This document shows, in pieces, positions 1-7,617 of a DNA stretch of 64,000 bases (the first letter of the stretch is position 1; each line of letters begins with the position of its first letter). Below the pieces are notes generated by a model, which saw only the letters and a list, made by a program, of their open reading frames with translations, searched no databases and was not told where the DNA came from. The stretch spans positions 2,356,001 through 2,420,000 of the forward strand of contig NZ_AP027043.1 of assembly GCF_027924665.1 (NCBI RefSeq), read 5' to 3'. This DNA is from Flavobacterium sp. GSB-24 (GTDB lineage: Bacteria > Bacteroidota > Bacteroidia > Flavobacteriales > Flavobacteriaceae). Position numbers and translations under genes: made by a program.

Positions 1-250
1 CAGTATAATCGGGATGTGTGATAATAGCGCTGACTTCTGTAAAATCATTCATTTTCATTCGTTCACCTGCGACAGCAACTAATTTTTGATCAACAAAGAT
101 TCCGTAATAATTTCCCAGTGAAGTTGTTTTTGGTTTAAAATACCCAGGCTGCACTAAATTGACCAAATCCAATAATTCGTGCTTATAATCATCCGTCAGT
201 TTGATGATTTCATTGTCGATTTTTAGTTGAATTTTTTCATGAATAATCAT
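1..250 (-). CDS. GNAT family N-acetyltransferase (3' part outside window)
   Basis: The gene runs leftward off the window, so only the first 83 codons are visible, starting at ATG 250. The translated segment shows a GNAT-like pattern: an N-terminal half with the motif LVQPGYFKPKTTSLGNYYGI, then LVAVAGERM and a beta strand FTEVSAIITHPDY, which is where GNAT enzymes approach the acetyl-CoA binding loop. GNAT enzymes transfer an acetyl group from acetyl-CoA to an amine. The substrate cannot be inferred. The acetyl-CoA loop itself lies beyond the window edge, so completeness is unknown. Confidence 0.72.
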   Translation of the reverse strand, partial: MIIHEKIQLKIDNEIIKLTDDYKHELLDLVNLVQPGYFKPKTTSLGNYYGIFVDQKLVAVAGERMKMNDFTEVSAIITHPDYT

Positions 251-279
251 TTGAAGACAAACCAATTATTTAGCAATTT

Positions 280-447
280 TTAAAGAACTTGAAATTGTGC
301 GATTTCTAAAGTATGTTCTTTTTTGACGCTTTCAAGCTTCTTATCAAATAAGCTTTGAATCCTTCCCTGAATAATTCGTGTAATGATTAAAGTAATCAAT
401 GTTGAAATAATCGAATAGCTTAAGATGTTAGTAAATATGTTGTTCAT
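280..447 (-). CDS. Small single-pass membrane protein, 55 aa
   Basis: A short frame starts at ATG 447 and ends at TAA 280. It encodes one hydrophobic N-terminal helix (residues about 4-24, rich in Ile, Leu and Thr) followed by a charged, probably helical tail (SLFDKKLESVKKEHTLEIAQ). This layout is typical of small membrane-anchored coiled-coil proteins of unknown function. It lies 29 bp upstream of the GNAT gene on the same strand and may be co-transcribed. I do not recognise the family. Confidence 0.45.
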   Translation of the reverse strand: MNNIFTNILSYSIISTLITLIITRIIQGRIQSLFDKKLESVKKEHTLEIAQFQVL

Positions 448-634
448 TTTACTGGTCTTTACTTAAAAATATATGCATTATCACCTAGTTTTTAGTGAAA
501 AAAAATGATTGTAAATTTGTTTAAAGGTGACTAAAAAAATAAAGTTGAAAGTTTTATTTTATGTATTTACGGTTTTCTGTAATTTTTTATTTATTAAAAT
601 TTTTAAATTAGCAAACTAATTAAACGATATTAAA

Positions 635-1987
635 ATGAGAAAAATTACACTCCTTCTCAAAAGCTTTACGCTTTTGTGCTTTCTTTTACTCCTTTCAAAT
701 TGTGGTATAAATGAAATTGAAGATAATTCGACTGCTAGCGCAGTAAATGAAGTGAAAAATTGGTATGGTTTACACAAAAATGAACTTAATTCACCAATCT
801 TTGAATATATAGACGCACTAGAATGGGAAAATGCTATAATTTCAGATGGTGCAGATGGTGTTGTAATTGAAGTTCCATTTACTTTACAAAGCCAATTGCA
901 ATCTTCAAATGAAAAAGCTAGTTTATTTAACGACCATCACCGATTGATGTTCTTAAAAAATGACCAAAATAAGTTTCGTGTTTTTTATGTTCAGATTTTT
1001 ACAGATTCTAAGCAATCAAATGTTGATAATAATAACTTCAATTATTATAATATTAACGAAAATTTTGATGGAAAAGTTTTTTTACAAGACTTGTCTAATG
1101 GTGTGAATACTCAATTGCAATTTAAAGATGGAAATAAAGTTTTACCTTCGCAAACTGCAAAAATGCGTGAAGAAGCAATAACTTGTGTTTGGATTGGATG
1201 GTGGAAGGAAGATGGTTTTCATCCGATTCAATTGTTGTATTGTGAAGGTGGAGGACCAACAGGAGAAGAAGACATTCCTCCAAGCTATGGCGGCGGGGGC
1301 GGCGCTGGTTCAAATCCTGGAGCAAGTACTCCAGTTAAACCACAAATTATTGATAATCTTACTGGTAAGGCAAAATGTCTAAATAGTTTATTGAGTAGTA
1401 ATGGAAACAATTTTGTCCAAAATATATTTAATCAATTTGCAGGGAATTCAGAATTTAATATTCAAATTGTTTCACTTCCGAATGTTTATTCATCAACCAC
1501 TCAAGAAGTAAATGGGACTACAAGTTTTGATAAGGTGAATAGACTTATAACGATAGAAATAAGTACAAATAGATTGGATGGATTGGCAGCTTTAGAATCT
1601 GCTAGGATTATCTTGCACGAATACATACACGCAGATATTTATCGAAAGTTAAATACGACAAATTCTAATGATATTGATGCGAGTAATTTTAAACAAGTTT
1701 TTGAAACTTACGAAAATCAGCATAATGCAATGGCTCAGGTCTATCTTAGTAGTATGAAAGATGCTTTAAAAGCATTTCATAAAACAGTTTTAAGTGCTGA
1801 TTATAACAATTATACTAATTATTATGGAGAAGAGCCAAGCGACGCTTTCTATGAGGCTATGGCTTGGGGAGGTTTAAAGGATAGTAATGTAAAAGCTTGG
1901 ACGGATTTGCCTGAAGACAAAAAAACTTCGATTAATTCGTTAGCAAGTAGAGTGCCTATTTTAGGTAAAACAGTTTCTTGTCCATAA
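635..1987 (+). CDS. Putative zinc-metallopeptidase lipoprotein, 450 aa
   Basis: The N-terminus is a lipoprotein signal peptide with lipobox LLSNC and Cys23. A glycine-rich linker (about residues 205-226, including GGGGG) separates an N-terminal half from a C-terminal half. The C-terminal half contains IILHEYIHADIYRK (HEYIH at 328-332). This matches the HExxH zincin motif, in which two His bind zinc and Glu is catalytic. Downstream ENQHNAM and EEPSDAFYEAMAWGG could supply a third ligand. It is therefore probably a surface or periplasmic lipid-anchored peptidase, but I recognise no named family. A TAAATTTG -7 element sits at 512-519, about 115 bp upstream. Substrate and orientation are unknown. 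Confidence 0.68.
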   Translation: MRKITLLLKSFTLLCFLLLLSNCGINEIEDNSTASAVNEVKNWYGLHKNELNSPIFEYIDALEWENAIISDGADGVVIEVPFTLQSQLQSSNEKASLFNDHHRLMFLKNDQNKFRVFYVQIFTDSKQSNVDNNNFNYYNINENFDGKVFLQDLSNGVNTQLQFKDGNKVLPSQTAKMREEAITCVWIGWWKEDGFHPIQLLYCEGGGPTGEEDIPPSYGGGGGAGSNPGASTPVKPQIIDNLTGKAKCLNSLLSSNGNNFVQNIFNQFAGNSEFNIQIVSLPNVYSSTTQEVNGTTSFDKVNRLITIEISTNRLDGLAALESARIILHEYIHADIYRKLNTTNSNDIDASNFKQVFETYENQHNAMAQVYLSSMKDALKAFHKTVLSADYNNYTNYYGEEPSDAFYEAMAWGGLKDSNVKAWTDLPEDKKTSINSLASRVPILGKTVSCP

Positions 1988-2055
1988 AAAGTGCAAAATA
2001 ATTGTACTTTTATATTATGTACCAAAATTCAATTACCTATTTTTAAAATCGAGTT

Positions 2056-2451
2056 ATGAAAAAATATATATATTTATATGCGGCATTCTTATTTGGATTC
2101 AGTTTATATGCTCAAGAAAAATCGAATGGCACATTTTTTTTTAAATTAGATGATTCATACATTGTCGAATCCAAAACTAGCCCAAATAAGTTTTTATTAA
2201 AAGACAAAAATGAAGATGAAGTATTTTATTTTAAAGGAGTCGAAATTGTAAATGACTTAAAACCTAAAGAAGTGCTGTGTCTTAAAGATTTTGTAAGAAC
2301 TTCAAAATACTACAATAAAAACAAAAAGAACAAATTGAATAACTCTGAATTGGTAAACTTTTTTAGTAACTCTACGGTTTATCTAGTTAAAAGAAAAAAT
2401 GATAAAACAGAGTTTATTAAAGTGAATCCAATTGTTGAAATTTATGATTAG
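2056..2451 (+). CDS. Secreted hypothetical protein, 131 aa
   Basis: A signal peptide is visible (MKKYIYLYAAFLFGFSLYAQ), with probable cleavage after YAQ. The mature part is about 110 residues, rich in Lys and Asp, with alternating strand-like segments. No cysteines beyond CLKD and no catalytic motif stand out. It follows the metallopeptidase-like lipoprotein gene by 68 bp in the same direction and is followed by a strong terminator, so the two may form a transcription unit. I do not recognise the family. Confidence 0.6.
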   Translation: MKKYIYLYAAFLFGFSLYAQEKSNGTFFFKLDDSYIVESKTSPNKFLLKDKNEDEVFYFKGVEIVNDLKPKEVLCLKDFVRTSKYYNKNKKNKLNNSELVNFFSNSTVYLVKRKNDKTEFIKVNPIVEIYD

Positions 2452-2471
2452 ATTGTCTGTTTAAAATTTCA

Positions 2472-2500
2472 AACCTCGAAATTACTTTTCGAGGTTTTTT
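2472..2500 (+). terminator. Rho-independent terminator
   Basis: A perfect 10-bp stem (AACCTCGAAA with TTTCGAGGTT) around a 5-nt loop is followed by TTTT. It closes the rightward unit that contains the 131-aa secreted protein gene. Confidence 0.85.
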
Positions 2501-2543
2501 ATTTATGCTAGTTTAAGTTTGCTTACTTCTTTGAATTTGTTCA

Positions 2544-2932
2544 TTATTTTTCAATATGTTGCTGTATTTGATCTGGTCTTATTTCTTGTTCCTGCTTATG
2601 GTAACTGTTTCTATTTGTAGTTATAACTATAACTATAACTCCTGCTTCGCCGTAATTTCCATAAATTTTTAAGCCAGCTTGCTTTTCGAGGGCAATAATT
2701 TTTTGATTTCAATTTTAGAAAGTACTAGTTTTTCTTTTTCTAAATCCTGATAACGATGAGGAATTCCATCAACAACTACTATTGGATGAGGCGTAATTTT
2801 GCCGGCATTAGCAAGATCCGAAATAGAATCTGAAAGATAGAATTTATCTTTGCCTTCATCCGAAAGCTCATATCTGTTTTGAGAAAAAGCGGTAACTGAA
2901 ACGAATAAAAAAAGTAAACTCAAGAATTTCAT
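2544..2932 (-). pseudogene. Secreted TonB-plug-like small protein, frameshifted
   Basis: The open frame from ATG 2932 has a signal peptide ending TAFSQ and the plug-like motif HPIVVVDGIPHRYQDLE, but it stops at 2669 after SKIEIKKLLPSKSKLA. Adding one base in the A6 run near 2698-2704 restores a longer frame, KIIALEKQAGLKIYGNYGEA and onward, which stays open to TAA at 2544. The restored segment, with GNYGEAGVIVIV, looks like the end of a small TonB-receptor plug-like domain, where a GxxGxxGVIxI pattern is common. The gene is thus probably disrupted by a one-base deletion, or the run is misread or slips during transcription. The restored length is about 130 aa. Confidence 0.62.
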
Positions 2933-2985
2933 TATTTGTCTGTTTAAGTGGTCACAAGATAGTTTATGTTTTCAAATCGAAAATA

Positions 2986-3011
2986 CAAAAAAATCCTGCA
3001 TACGCAGGATT
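2986..3011 (-). terminator. Terminator of the ArsR/SRPBCC operon
   Basis: On the minus strand AATCCTGC pairs with GCAGGATT around a 4-nt loop and is followed by a T7 run. It lies just after the stop codon of the distal SRPBCC gene. Confidence 0.8.
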
Positions 3012-3037
3012 AAATATAATTGCACAACCAAAATTGC

Positions 3038-3538
3038 TCATGCTTGTTTAGCAAAAATCTCATCCAAACCTTCCATTGCAATAGTAAAGCCTTCTTTAAA
3101 GCCCATTTGAATGATTGCTTCCAAATCAGAAAGTTTGTCGTGTTTGATTACTATATCAACAAAAGTATGATCTCCTTCTTCCGAAAAAGTCACATCCCAA
3201 TTTGAGCGTGGAAAATCTGTGTTCAAATTTCCTTCACTATCGCTAAAAGCATCCTTATATTTAAAATTAGTTTTTGGACTAATAGAAGTAAAATCTGCAA
3301 TTGCCCAATGTTCTTCACCTTCGGGACCAACCATTGCATATAATCTTCTTCCGCCTTCTTTAAAATCCATTCTTTTTGTGCGTGATTTCCAAGGAGCAGG
3401 TGCCCACCATTGATCTAAAATAGCAGCTTCTGTCCAAGCAGACCATACATTTGACAACGGGGCATTAAACTCACGTTTTACATTTACGGTATTATTTTCC
3501 TTATTTACAGTAAAATTCATTAATAGATTCGATTTCAT
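3038..3538 (-). CDS. SRPBCC (AHSA1-like) domain protein, distal copy
   Basis: This 166-aa protein has the START/Bet v 1-like SRPBCC pattern of AHSA1-like (ATPase-homologue) proteins: VNVKREFNAPLSNVWSAWT near the N-terminus, then DQWWAPAPW, a Glu/Gly-rich turn (DFKEGGRRLYAM) and a C-terminal helix MGFKEGFTIAMEGLDEI. Members bind hydrophobic ligands in a deep cavity. In bacteria they often sit beside ArsR regulators, as here. The neighbouring upstream gene is a paralogue of identical length and similar sequence, so this is a tandem duplication. Bases 3539-3564 repeat the end of arsR. It is the last gene of the operon before a terminator. The ligand is unknown. Confidence 0.85.
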   Translation of the reverse strand: MKSNLLMNFTVNKENNTVNVKREFNAPLSNVWSAWTEAAILDQWWAPAPWKSRTKRMDFKEGGRRLYAMVGPEGEEHWAIADFTSISPKTNFKYKDAFSDSEGNLNTDFPRSNWDVTFSEEGDHTFVDIVIKHDKLSDLEAIIQMGFKEGFTIAMEGLDEIFAKQA

Positions 3539-3564
3539 TTTCTTTAGATTTTAAATTCATTAAT
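3532..3564. repeat. Duplication scar: copy of the arsR 3' end
   Basis: About 33 bp here (start of the distal SRPBCC gene plus the bases before it) match 4079-4111 almost exactly. At 4079-4111 this stretch encodes the last codons of arsR (NLKSKENEI) and overlaps the first SRPBCC start codon. Here it follows no arsR gene, so it marks the boundary of a tandem duplication. Confidence 0.82.
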
Positions 3565-3584
3565 AGTTATTTTGTAGAAAGATT

Positions 3585-4085
3585 TTATTTTTTTGCTTCC
3601 AGAATTTTTTCTAATCCTTGCAGTGCGCTTGTAAAGCCTTCTTTGAATCCCATTTCAATTATTTTTTCTAATTCTTCTAAACTGCCGCGCTTAATAGCAA
3701 TATCCACAATTGTAGAATCACCATTTTCAGAGAAATTAATGTCCCAGTAAGAACTGCCTAAATCAGAATTAGGAACCCCTTCTGCATCGCAGAAAGTAGA
3801 TGAATGTTTAAAATTTGTTTTAGGAGAAATGGAAGTATATTCAAAAACAGCCCAGCGTTCTTCTCCTTCTGGACTTACCATGGCGTATAATCTTTTGCCG
3901 CCTTCTCTAAACTCCATAAACTTTGTTTTAGATTTAAATGGAGCCGGCGCCCACCACAAATCTAAAATTGCGGCATCTGTCCAAGCAGACCAAACGTTTG
4001 ATAATGACGCATTAAATTCGCGTTTTACATTGACAGTTTTATTTTCCTTGTCTACAGAAAAATTCATTAAGAGATTAGATTTCAT
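3585..4085 (-). CDS. SRPBCC (AHSA1-like) domain protein, proximal copy
   Basis: This 166-aa paralogue of the next gene keeps the SRPBCC landmarks FNASLSNVWSAWT, DLWWAPAPF and MGFKEGFTSALQGLEKIL. Similarity between the two copies is near-complete over the first 100 residues and weaker towards the C-terminus. The start codon ATG 4085 lies inside the last codons of arsR (stop at 4075), an 11-bp overlap that implies translational coupling. In related systems an ArsR-like repressor controls an adjacent AHSA1-like protein. The ligand or reaction is unknown. Confidence 0.86.
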   Translation of the reverse strand: MKSNLLMNFSVDKENKTVNVKREFNASLSNVWSAWTDAAILDLWWAPAPFKSKTKFMEFREGGKRLYAMVSPEGEERWAVFEYTSISPKTNFKHSSTFCDAEGVPNSDLGSSYWDINFSENGDSTIVDIAIKRGSLEELEKIIEMGFKEGFTSALQGLEKILEAKK

Positions 4086-4401
4086 TTTCTTTAGATTTTA
4101 AATTCATTAATACCTGATCCAATTGATCAAAACGCTGTTCCCAAATCTTTTTGAATTGCTCCAGCCAGTGATCTATTTCTTTCATTTTATCTATTTTAAG
4201 TTGATAGTAAATTTCTCTTCCTAATTTTTTTTCTTCCAATAAATCACATTCATTCAATATTTTGATGTGTTTAGAAACGGCTTGTCTTGTAGTTTGAAAC
4301 TGTTCTGCGATAGCATTTGGGGTTAATGCAGTCGAAGAAATCAAAACTAAAATTGCTCTACGTGTCGGATCGGCAATAGCCTGAAAAATATCTCGTTTCA
4401 T
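4075..4401 (-). CDS. ArsR-family winged-helix transcriptional regulator
   Basis: The 108-aa protein starts at ATG 4401 with MKRDIFQAIADPTRRAILVL, the classic ArsR N-terminus. The recognition helix region is TALTPNAIAEQFQTTRQAVSKHIKIL, followed by the wing (LLEEKKLGREIYYQL). No metal-binding Cys motif is visible, so it belongs to the metal-independent subset often linked to SRPBCC proteins. An upstream TTG start at 4500 is possible but would include two operators and the promoter, so ATG 4401 is preferred. It overlaps the SRPBCC start and is the first gene of a three-gene operon. It probably represses its own promoter through the palindromes at 4417-4456. Confidence 0.9.
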   Translation of the reverse strand: MKRDIFQAIADPTRRAILVLISSTALTPNAIAEQFQTTRQAVSKHIKILNECDLLEEKKLGREIYYQLKIDKMKEIDHWLEQFKKIWEQRFDQLDQVLMNLKSKENEI

Positions 4402-4416
4402 TTTTTTTATATTTAC

Positions 4417-4456
4417 GCAACTAATTAGTTGCAAATATACGCAACTTTTTGGTTGC
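4417..4456. promoter_or_regulatory. Two ArsR operator palindromes
   Basis: A perfect 16-bp palindrome GCAACTAATTAGTTGC lies at 4417-4432, and a second site with the same arms (GCAAC-N6-GTTGC) lies at 4441-4456. Their centres are 24 bp apart. They bracket the -7 element of arsR and begin 16 bp before the start codon, so a bound dimer would block initiation. Confidence 0.78.
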
Positions 4457-4460
4457 GCAA
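4432..4460 (-). promoter_or_regulatory. arsR promoter (TTG-N18-TATATTTG)
   Basis: Read on the minus strand, TTG (4458-4460) is separated by 18 bp from TATATTTG (4439 down to 4432). This fits the Bacteroidota consensus TTG-N17..23-TAnnTTTG. Both elements overlap the palindromic operators. Confidence 0.8.
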
Positions 4461-4500
4461 TAAAAAATATTGTTTTTTTATTGATTAATTTTGAAAACAA

Positions 4501-4529
4501 AAAAAAGGCGCATTAAAAAAGCGCCTTTT
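4501..4529 (-). terminator. Terminator of the 395-aa lipoprotein gene
   Basis: AAAAGGCGC and GCGCCTTTT form a 9-bp stem around a 9-nt loop. On the minus strand the hairpin is followed by T residues, just after the stop codon at 4551. Confidence 0.8.
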
Positions 4530-4550
4530 ATGTATTTTAATATGAGATAA

Positions 4551-5738
4551 TTATCTTCTAAATTTATTGCGAACAATAATATCTTTTAGCTTAGCTTTCA
4601 GGTCTTCACCTGTATCAAAAACCATTTGTTCGTTATTGGGAAACGGAACTGGTCGTTTTGCAAAATAAGTTTGATAATTGTCTTCACAAGCATTTCGATC
4701 CCCTTTATATTTCGAATAAATATTCTCAAAAACAAATTCGCTGCTTATTGGAAACGTTTGCACCAGCTGATTCGATTTTAAATCCACATAATCGATTTTT
4801 GCCGTTACCTGACACGATTTAAATTGTCTAAATTCATAAACTGTAGCACGAAGAATTTTATAATTATCTACTTTTATTTCTCTACCCAAACTATCTTTTA
4901 CAGGTCTTCCGCGGTTGTCCAAAAGCGTTTTTACACCATCTTTTATCTGTCTCTCTTTGCTGAATTCTTTTTCTTTAATTTGTTCTGGAGAAATATATAT
5001 ATCCCTAAAATTAATAATCAAACTATAATCATAGTTTACATTTTTTTGTCTTGCACTATGATAAACTGTCCATTTATCATTTAATCCGTAAGTTTTAAAA
5101 TCCAGCAAATCATCCTGAAGCATCTTAGGAATTACCATATTGGTTTCGTTTTTTGCATAAACATCCACAAAATCGGTTCCTTTAAAAAGTGCATCATCCA
5201 TTAATTTTTTGGTATTTTTATACCCAGGATTAATACTTTCCAAATACGAAAAATCATCATACGCTTTTCTGAAATCCATTTTGTTGTTCGATTTCAGAAG
5301 TGCAGAAGCATTCTCATACAAATATTTCGAAAGTGCATTTTTACTGTTCACAATCTCATTTGAATAATTGTCAAATCCAAAATTCGCATTTCTGCCTTGC
5401 TTTATTAATTTCAAAGGCAAAATCGGACTAATTTTTTCCTGACGGTTATTCAGCTGTAAATAAGTATTATAAATACGCTCTGCATTGGCAGGATTTGCAT
5501 CTTTCGACAGCATTTCCAGATCACGCAGATCTCGGTCTTTCGCTTTTGCAAAAGCCTCTTCGAGTAAATACACATAATCTTGTTTTCCTTTCGAATCCTT
5601 ATTAGTTCTCAATGCTTCAACAGCGCGGTCAATAGCACCATCATAATTTCCGTCGCTTATCAATGCCTGAGTCGTTTTTACGCCGCAGGAAGAAAGAGCC
5701 AAAAAGAATATAAAAAATAGTAAAGTAGTTTTTTGCAT
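4551..5738 (-). CDS. Lipoprotein with TPR-like N-terminus, 395 aa
   Basis: The signal peptide ends in lipobox LALSSC. The following segment (SDGNYDGAIDRAVEALRTNKDSKGKQDYVYLLEEAF) resembles tetratricopeptide-type helical repeats, and YNTYLQLNNRQEKISPILPL is repeat-like too. The C-terminal half is charged and strand-rich, with TAKIDYVDLKSNQLVQTFP. The gene stands alone with its own terminator. It may be an outer-membrane-attached protein of unknown role; I recognise no named family. Confidence 0.72.
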   Translation of the reverse strand: MQKTTLLFFIFFLALSSCGVKTTQALISDGNYDGAIDRAVEALRTNKDSKGKQDYVYLLEEAFAKAKDRDLRDLEMLSKDANPANAERIYNTYLQLNNRQEKISPILPLKLIKQGRNANFGFDNYSNEIVNSKNALSKYLYENASALLKSNNKMDFRKAYDDFSYLESINPGYKNTKKLMDDALFKGTDFVDVYAKNETNMVIPKMLQDDLLDFKTYGLNDKWTVYHSARQKNVNYDYSLIINFRDIYISPEQIKEKEFSKERQIKDGVKTLLDNRGRPVKDSLGREIKVDNYKILRATVYEFRQFKSCQVTAKIDYVDLKSNQLVQTFPISSEFVFENIYSKYKGDRNACEDNYQTYFAKRPVPFPNNEQMVFDTGEDLKAKLKDIIVRNKFRR

Positions 5739-5840
5739 AGTATTTCTTTTGAAGGTGTAAATATATCTTTTTTAACTTTCAACAACTATGCCTTTTTTTG
5801 ATTTATTTTTAGAAGCAGAAATACAGGTTTTCACAAGAAC

Positions 5841-5909
5841 TTTTAGTCCCGCTTTCACCTTTATCTCTCCATTTCATTACGAGGATATCGGCTCTATCGG
5901 GGCTAGGAT
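5841..5909 (-). ncRNA. Degenerate structured RNA element, Flavo-1-like (copy 1)
   Basis: Read on the minus strand, this 69-bp stretch carries AGCCCCGATAGAGCCG, then ATATCCTC, a small hairpin and finally AGCGGGACTA. The order and spacing match the better-preserved element at 31590-31678. It sits 39 bp after the stop codon of the lipocalin-like gene. I think it belongs to the same dispersed Flavobacteria family, possibly the Rfam Flavo-1 motif, but I could not check this. Confidence 0.45.
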
Positions 5910-5947
5910 AGAACATTTTGTTTTCATAAAATCCTTTTTAAATTCGA

Positions 5948-6313
5948 TTATTCGATTACTTTTTTATACTCAAAAGTACCAATTTGTGGAGTTGTAATAA
6001 TTCTTTTCTGAGTATCAAAGTAGTCAATACTAAATTTTACAGGCATTAAGATTGCAATAATATTAAGCTCTTTATTGTCTTTAGACAACTTCCATTTCGC
6101 TTTGTGCGATTCGTCGCCAACCAAACTTTCAAAATCACCATTTTCTTTAAAAACCTGAAAAACCTGATCGGTTTTATAATATTCCTGAATATTTTTGTCC
6201 TTACCGTTTTTGGTCCATTTTACCAATTGCCATTTTCCAATAAGCTCTTTAGAAGTCTGTGCATTTGCTGATAAACCAATTAAAAGAACAAAAGCTAAAA
6301 TTAATTTTCTCAT
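5948..6313 (-). CDS. Secreted lipocalin-like protein, 121 aa
   Basis: A signal peptide ends in LSANAQ. The mature protein starts TSKELIGKWQLVKWTKNGKDK. The GxW motif of lipocalin-like domains is followed by short beta strands (FKENGDFESLVGDESHKAKWKLSKDNKEL) and a closing strand FSIDYFD. Such proteins form a small beta barrel and may bind hydrophobic ligands. No catalytic residue is evident. It is one of several small secreted genes in the leftward run at 5.9-10.5 kb. Confidence 0.6.
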   Translation of the reverse strand: MRKLILAFVLLIGLSANAQTSKELIGKWQLVKWTKNGKDKNIQEYYKTDQVFQVFKENGDFESLVGDESHKAKWKLSKDNKELNIIAILMPVKFSIDYFDTQKRIITTPQIGTFEYKKVIE

Positions 6314-6372
6314 TTTAAATAGATTAGAATTTAAGAATAAATTTAGTGAATTTCTGAATTATATAAAATCCT

Positions 6373-7089
6373 TTAATTATCCCAATTTTCAATCAAATTA
6401 TCTTTCCATAATTTTTGGGCAAATTCTTTAAAAACTTTTGGACCTTTTTTGAAATTCTCATCCAATTTATATTCACCACCAATAAATTGTTTTTCGCCAT
6501 TGTCGAGAACTCCAACTTGAACTCTGCTTTCGCCGCGCACCGCATATTTCTGATTCTCTTCGTACATAATAATTTTCATGTCACACGGACTCACATCACC
6601 GTGGCAGGTTGTTTTGTACATCAGCCAAGTTTCAGCGATTCCGTTATTGTTTAAATCAGTTACTTGAAAAGTATTTTTTACAAACGAAGCCACAATATCA
6701 ACTGGGCAGTCTGCAATAAAATCGTAAACTTTCCAAGTTTGTTTTACTTCATTTCCAGAAATTATAAAATGATAAGCAAACAATTCAGCATCAGAGCTGT
6801 CTTCAAATTCATGCTCGAATTTTTTGTTTATATGATATCCTGTTTCGGTAGTAATAACAATATTATCGCCCAATTTGTCTTTCCATCGAACGGCATTTTT
6901 CACAAAACCTTCATATTTAATAGAAGATGGAAATTGTGTTGAATCGATTTTTTGTACGTTTAAAATAAAGTTTTCGTTTTCAGTTTTATTTAATTCTTGG
7001 TTTGTCGATTCTTTTGTTTCTGCTTTCTTCTCATCTTTACAACTTGAAAAGAAAATAAAACCCACTAACAAAATGACAATTTTTTTCAT
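6373..7089 (-). CDS. Lipoprotein, conserved hypothetical, 238 aa
   Basis: The signal peptide ends in lipobox FFSSC at Cys17. The mature protein shows the recurring pattern KYEGFVKNAVRWKDKLGDNI followed by a strand ending TETGYHI, then repeated short strands, two isolated Cys (DCPVDI, TTCHGD) and the end FKEFAQKLW. Proteins of this pattern are frequent among Flavobacteriia, but I cannot name the function. It probably faces the periplasm or cell surface. Confidence 0.62.
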   Translation of the reverse strand: MKKIVILLVGFIFFSSCKDEKKAETKESTNQELNKTENENFILNVQKIDSTQFPSSIKYEGFVKNAVRWKDKLGDNIVITTETGYHINKKFEHEFEDSSDAELFAYHFIISGNEVKQTWKVYDFIADCPVDIVASFVKNTFQVTDLNNNGIAETWLMYKTTCHGDVSPCDMKIIMYEENQKYAVRGESRVQVGVLDNGEKQFIGGEYKLDENFKKGPKVFKEFAQKLWKDNLIENWDN

Positions 7090-7114
7090 GGATAGTTTTT
7101 GGCTTTTAAATATT

Positions 7115-7582
7115 TTAATTTGTTAATAGTTTTTTGATCAATACAATTTGTCCTAAATGATAATAACTATGTTCCAGCATAGCTTCGATGTTTCTTTTGT
7201 AAGTTCCGTATTTTTCATCAACAAAAGCATGATCTAATTTTTCGTCAGGGATTTGCTCAACCAGCGAAGCGAATTCTTCAGCTTCATTCCAAAATTTAAT
7301 TAAAAAGTTTTCCCATTCTTGCTGTGAATGAATAGGAGGAAAGTCGAAGCTGAATTTATCTTTTATATCCAGCGTTCCGCCTTTAAAAACATTGTTTATT
7401 CCGTTAATGTAATAATGAATGTGCTGCGCTAAAAGTGCGATCGTATTTAGGCTTTGAATTGGAGTAACTGCCATTTCCCAATTCAAGTTCTGCAGTTGGT
7501 CTTTGTAATTTGTGTTAGCAATCCAAGTTCCGTTTAAAATGACTTCTCTAAAACGATTCGCTATTTCTGTATTGTTTTTCAT
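7115..7582 (-). CDS. DinB-like four-helix protein, 155 aa
   Basis: Start ATG 7582 is preferred over the TTG two codons upstream. The protein has the DinB-like fold signature: an N-terminal helix (NRFREVILNGTWIANTN), then AQHIHYYINGI, and a C-terminal helix MLEHSYYHLGQIVLIKKLL. Histidines in these three helices (near HIHYY and EHSYYHLGQ) are the usual metal ligands. DinB-like proteins are metal-dependent enzymes, often acting with thiols, or of unknown reaction. Another DinB-like gene lies at 32470. Confidence 0.75.
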   Translation of the reverse strand: MKNNTEIANRFREVILNGTWIANTNYKDQLQNLNWEMAVTPIQSLNTIALLAQHIHYYINGINNVFKGGTLDIKDKFSFDFPPIHSQQEWENFLIKFWNEAEEFASLVEQIPDEKLDHAFVDEKYGTYKRNIEAMLEHSYYHLGQIVLIKKLLTN

Positions 7583-7617
7583 AATCAAAATAGTTTAGAA
7601 GTTAATTTGTTACAATT

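Noticed and set aside
4402..4500. Upstream non-ATG extension of arsR (to 4500)
   Set aside because: The extension contains the promoter and both operators, and the family N-terminus starts at ATG 4401.
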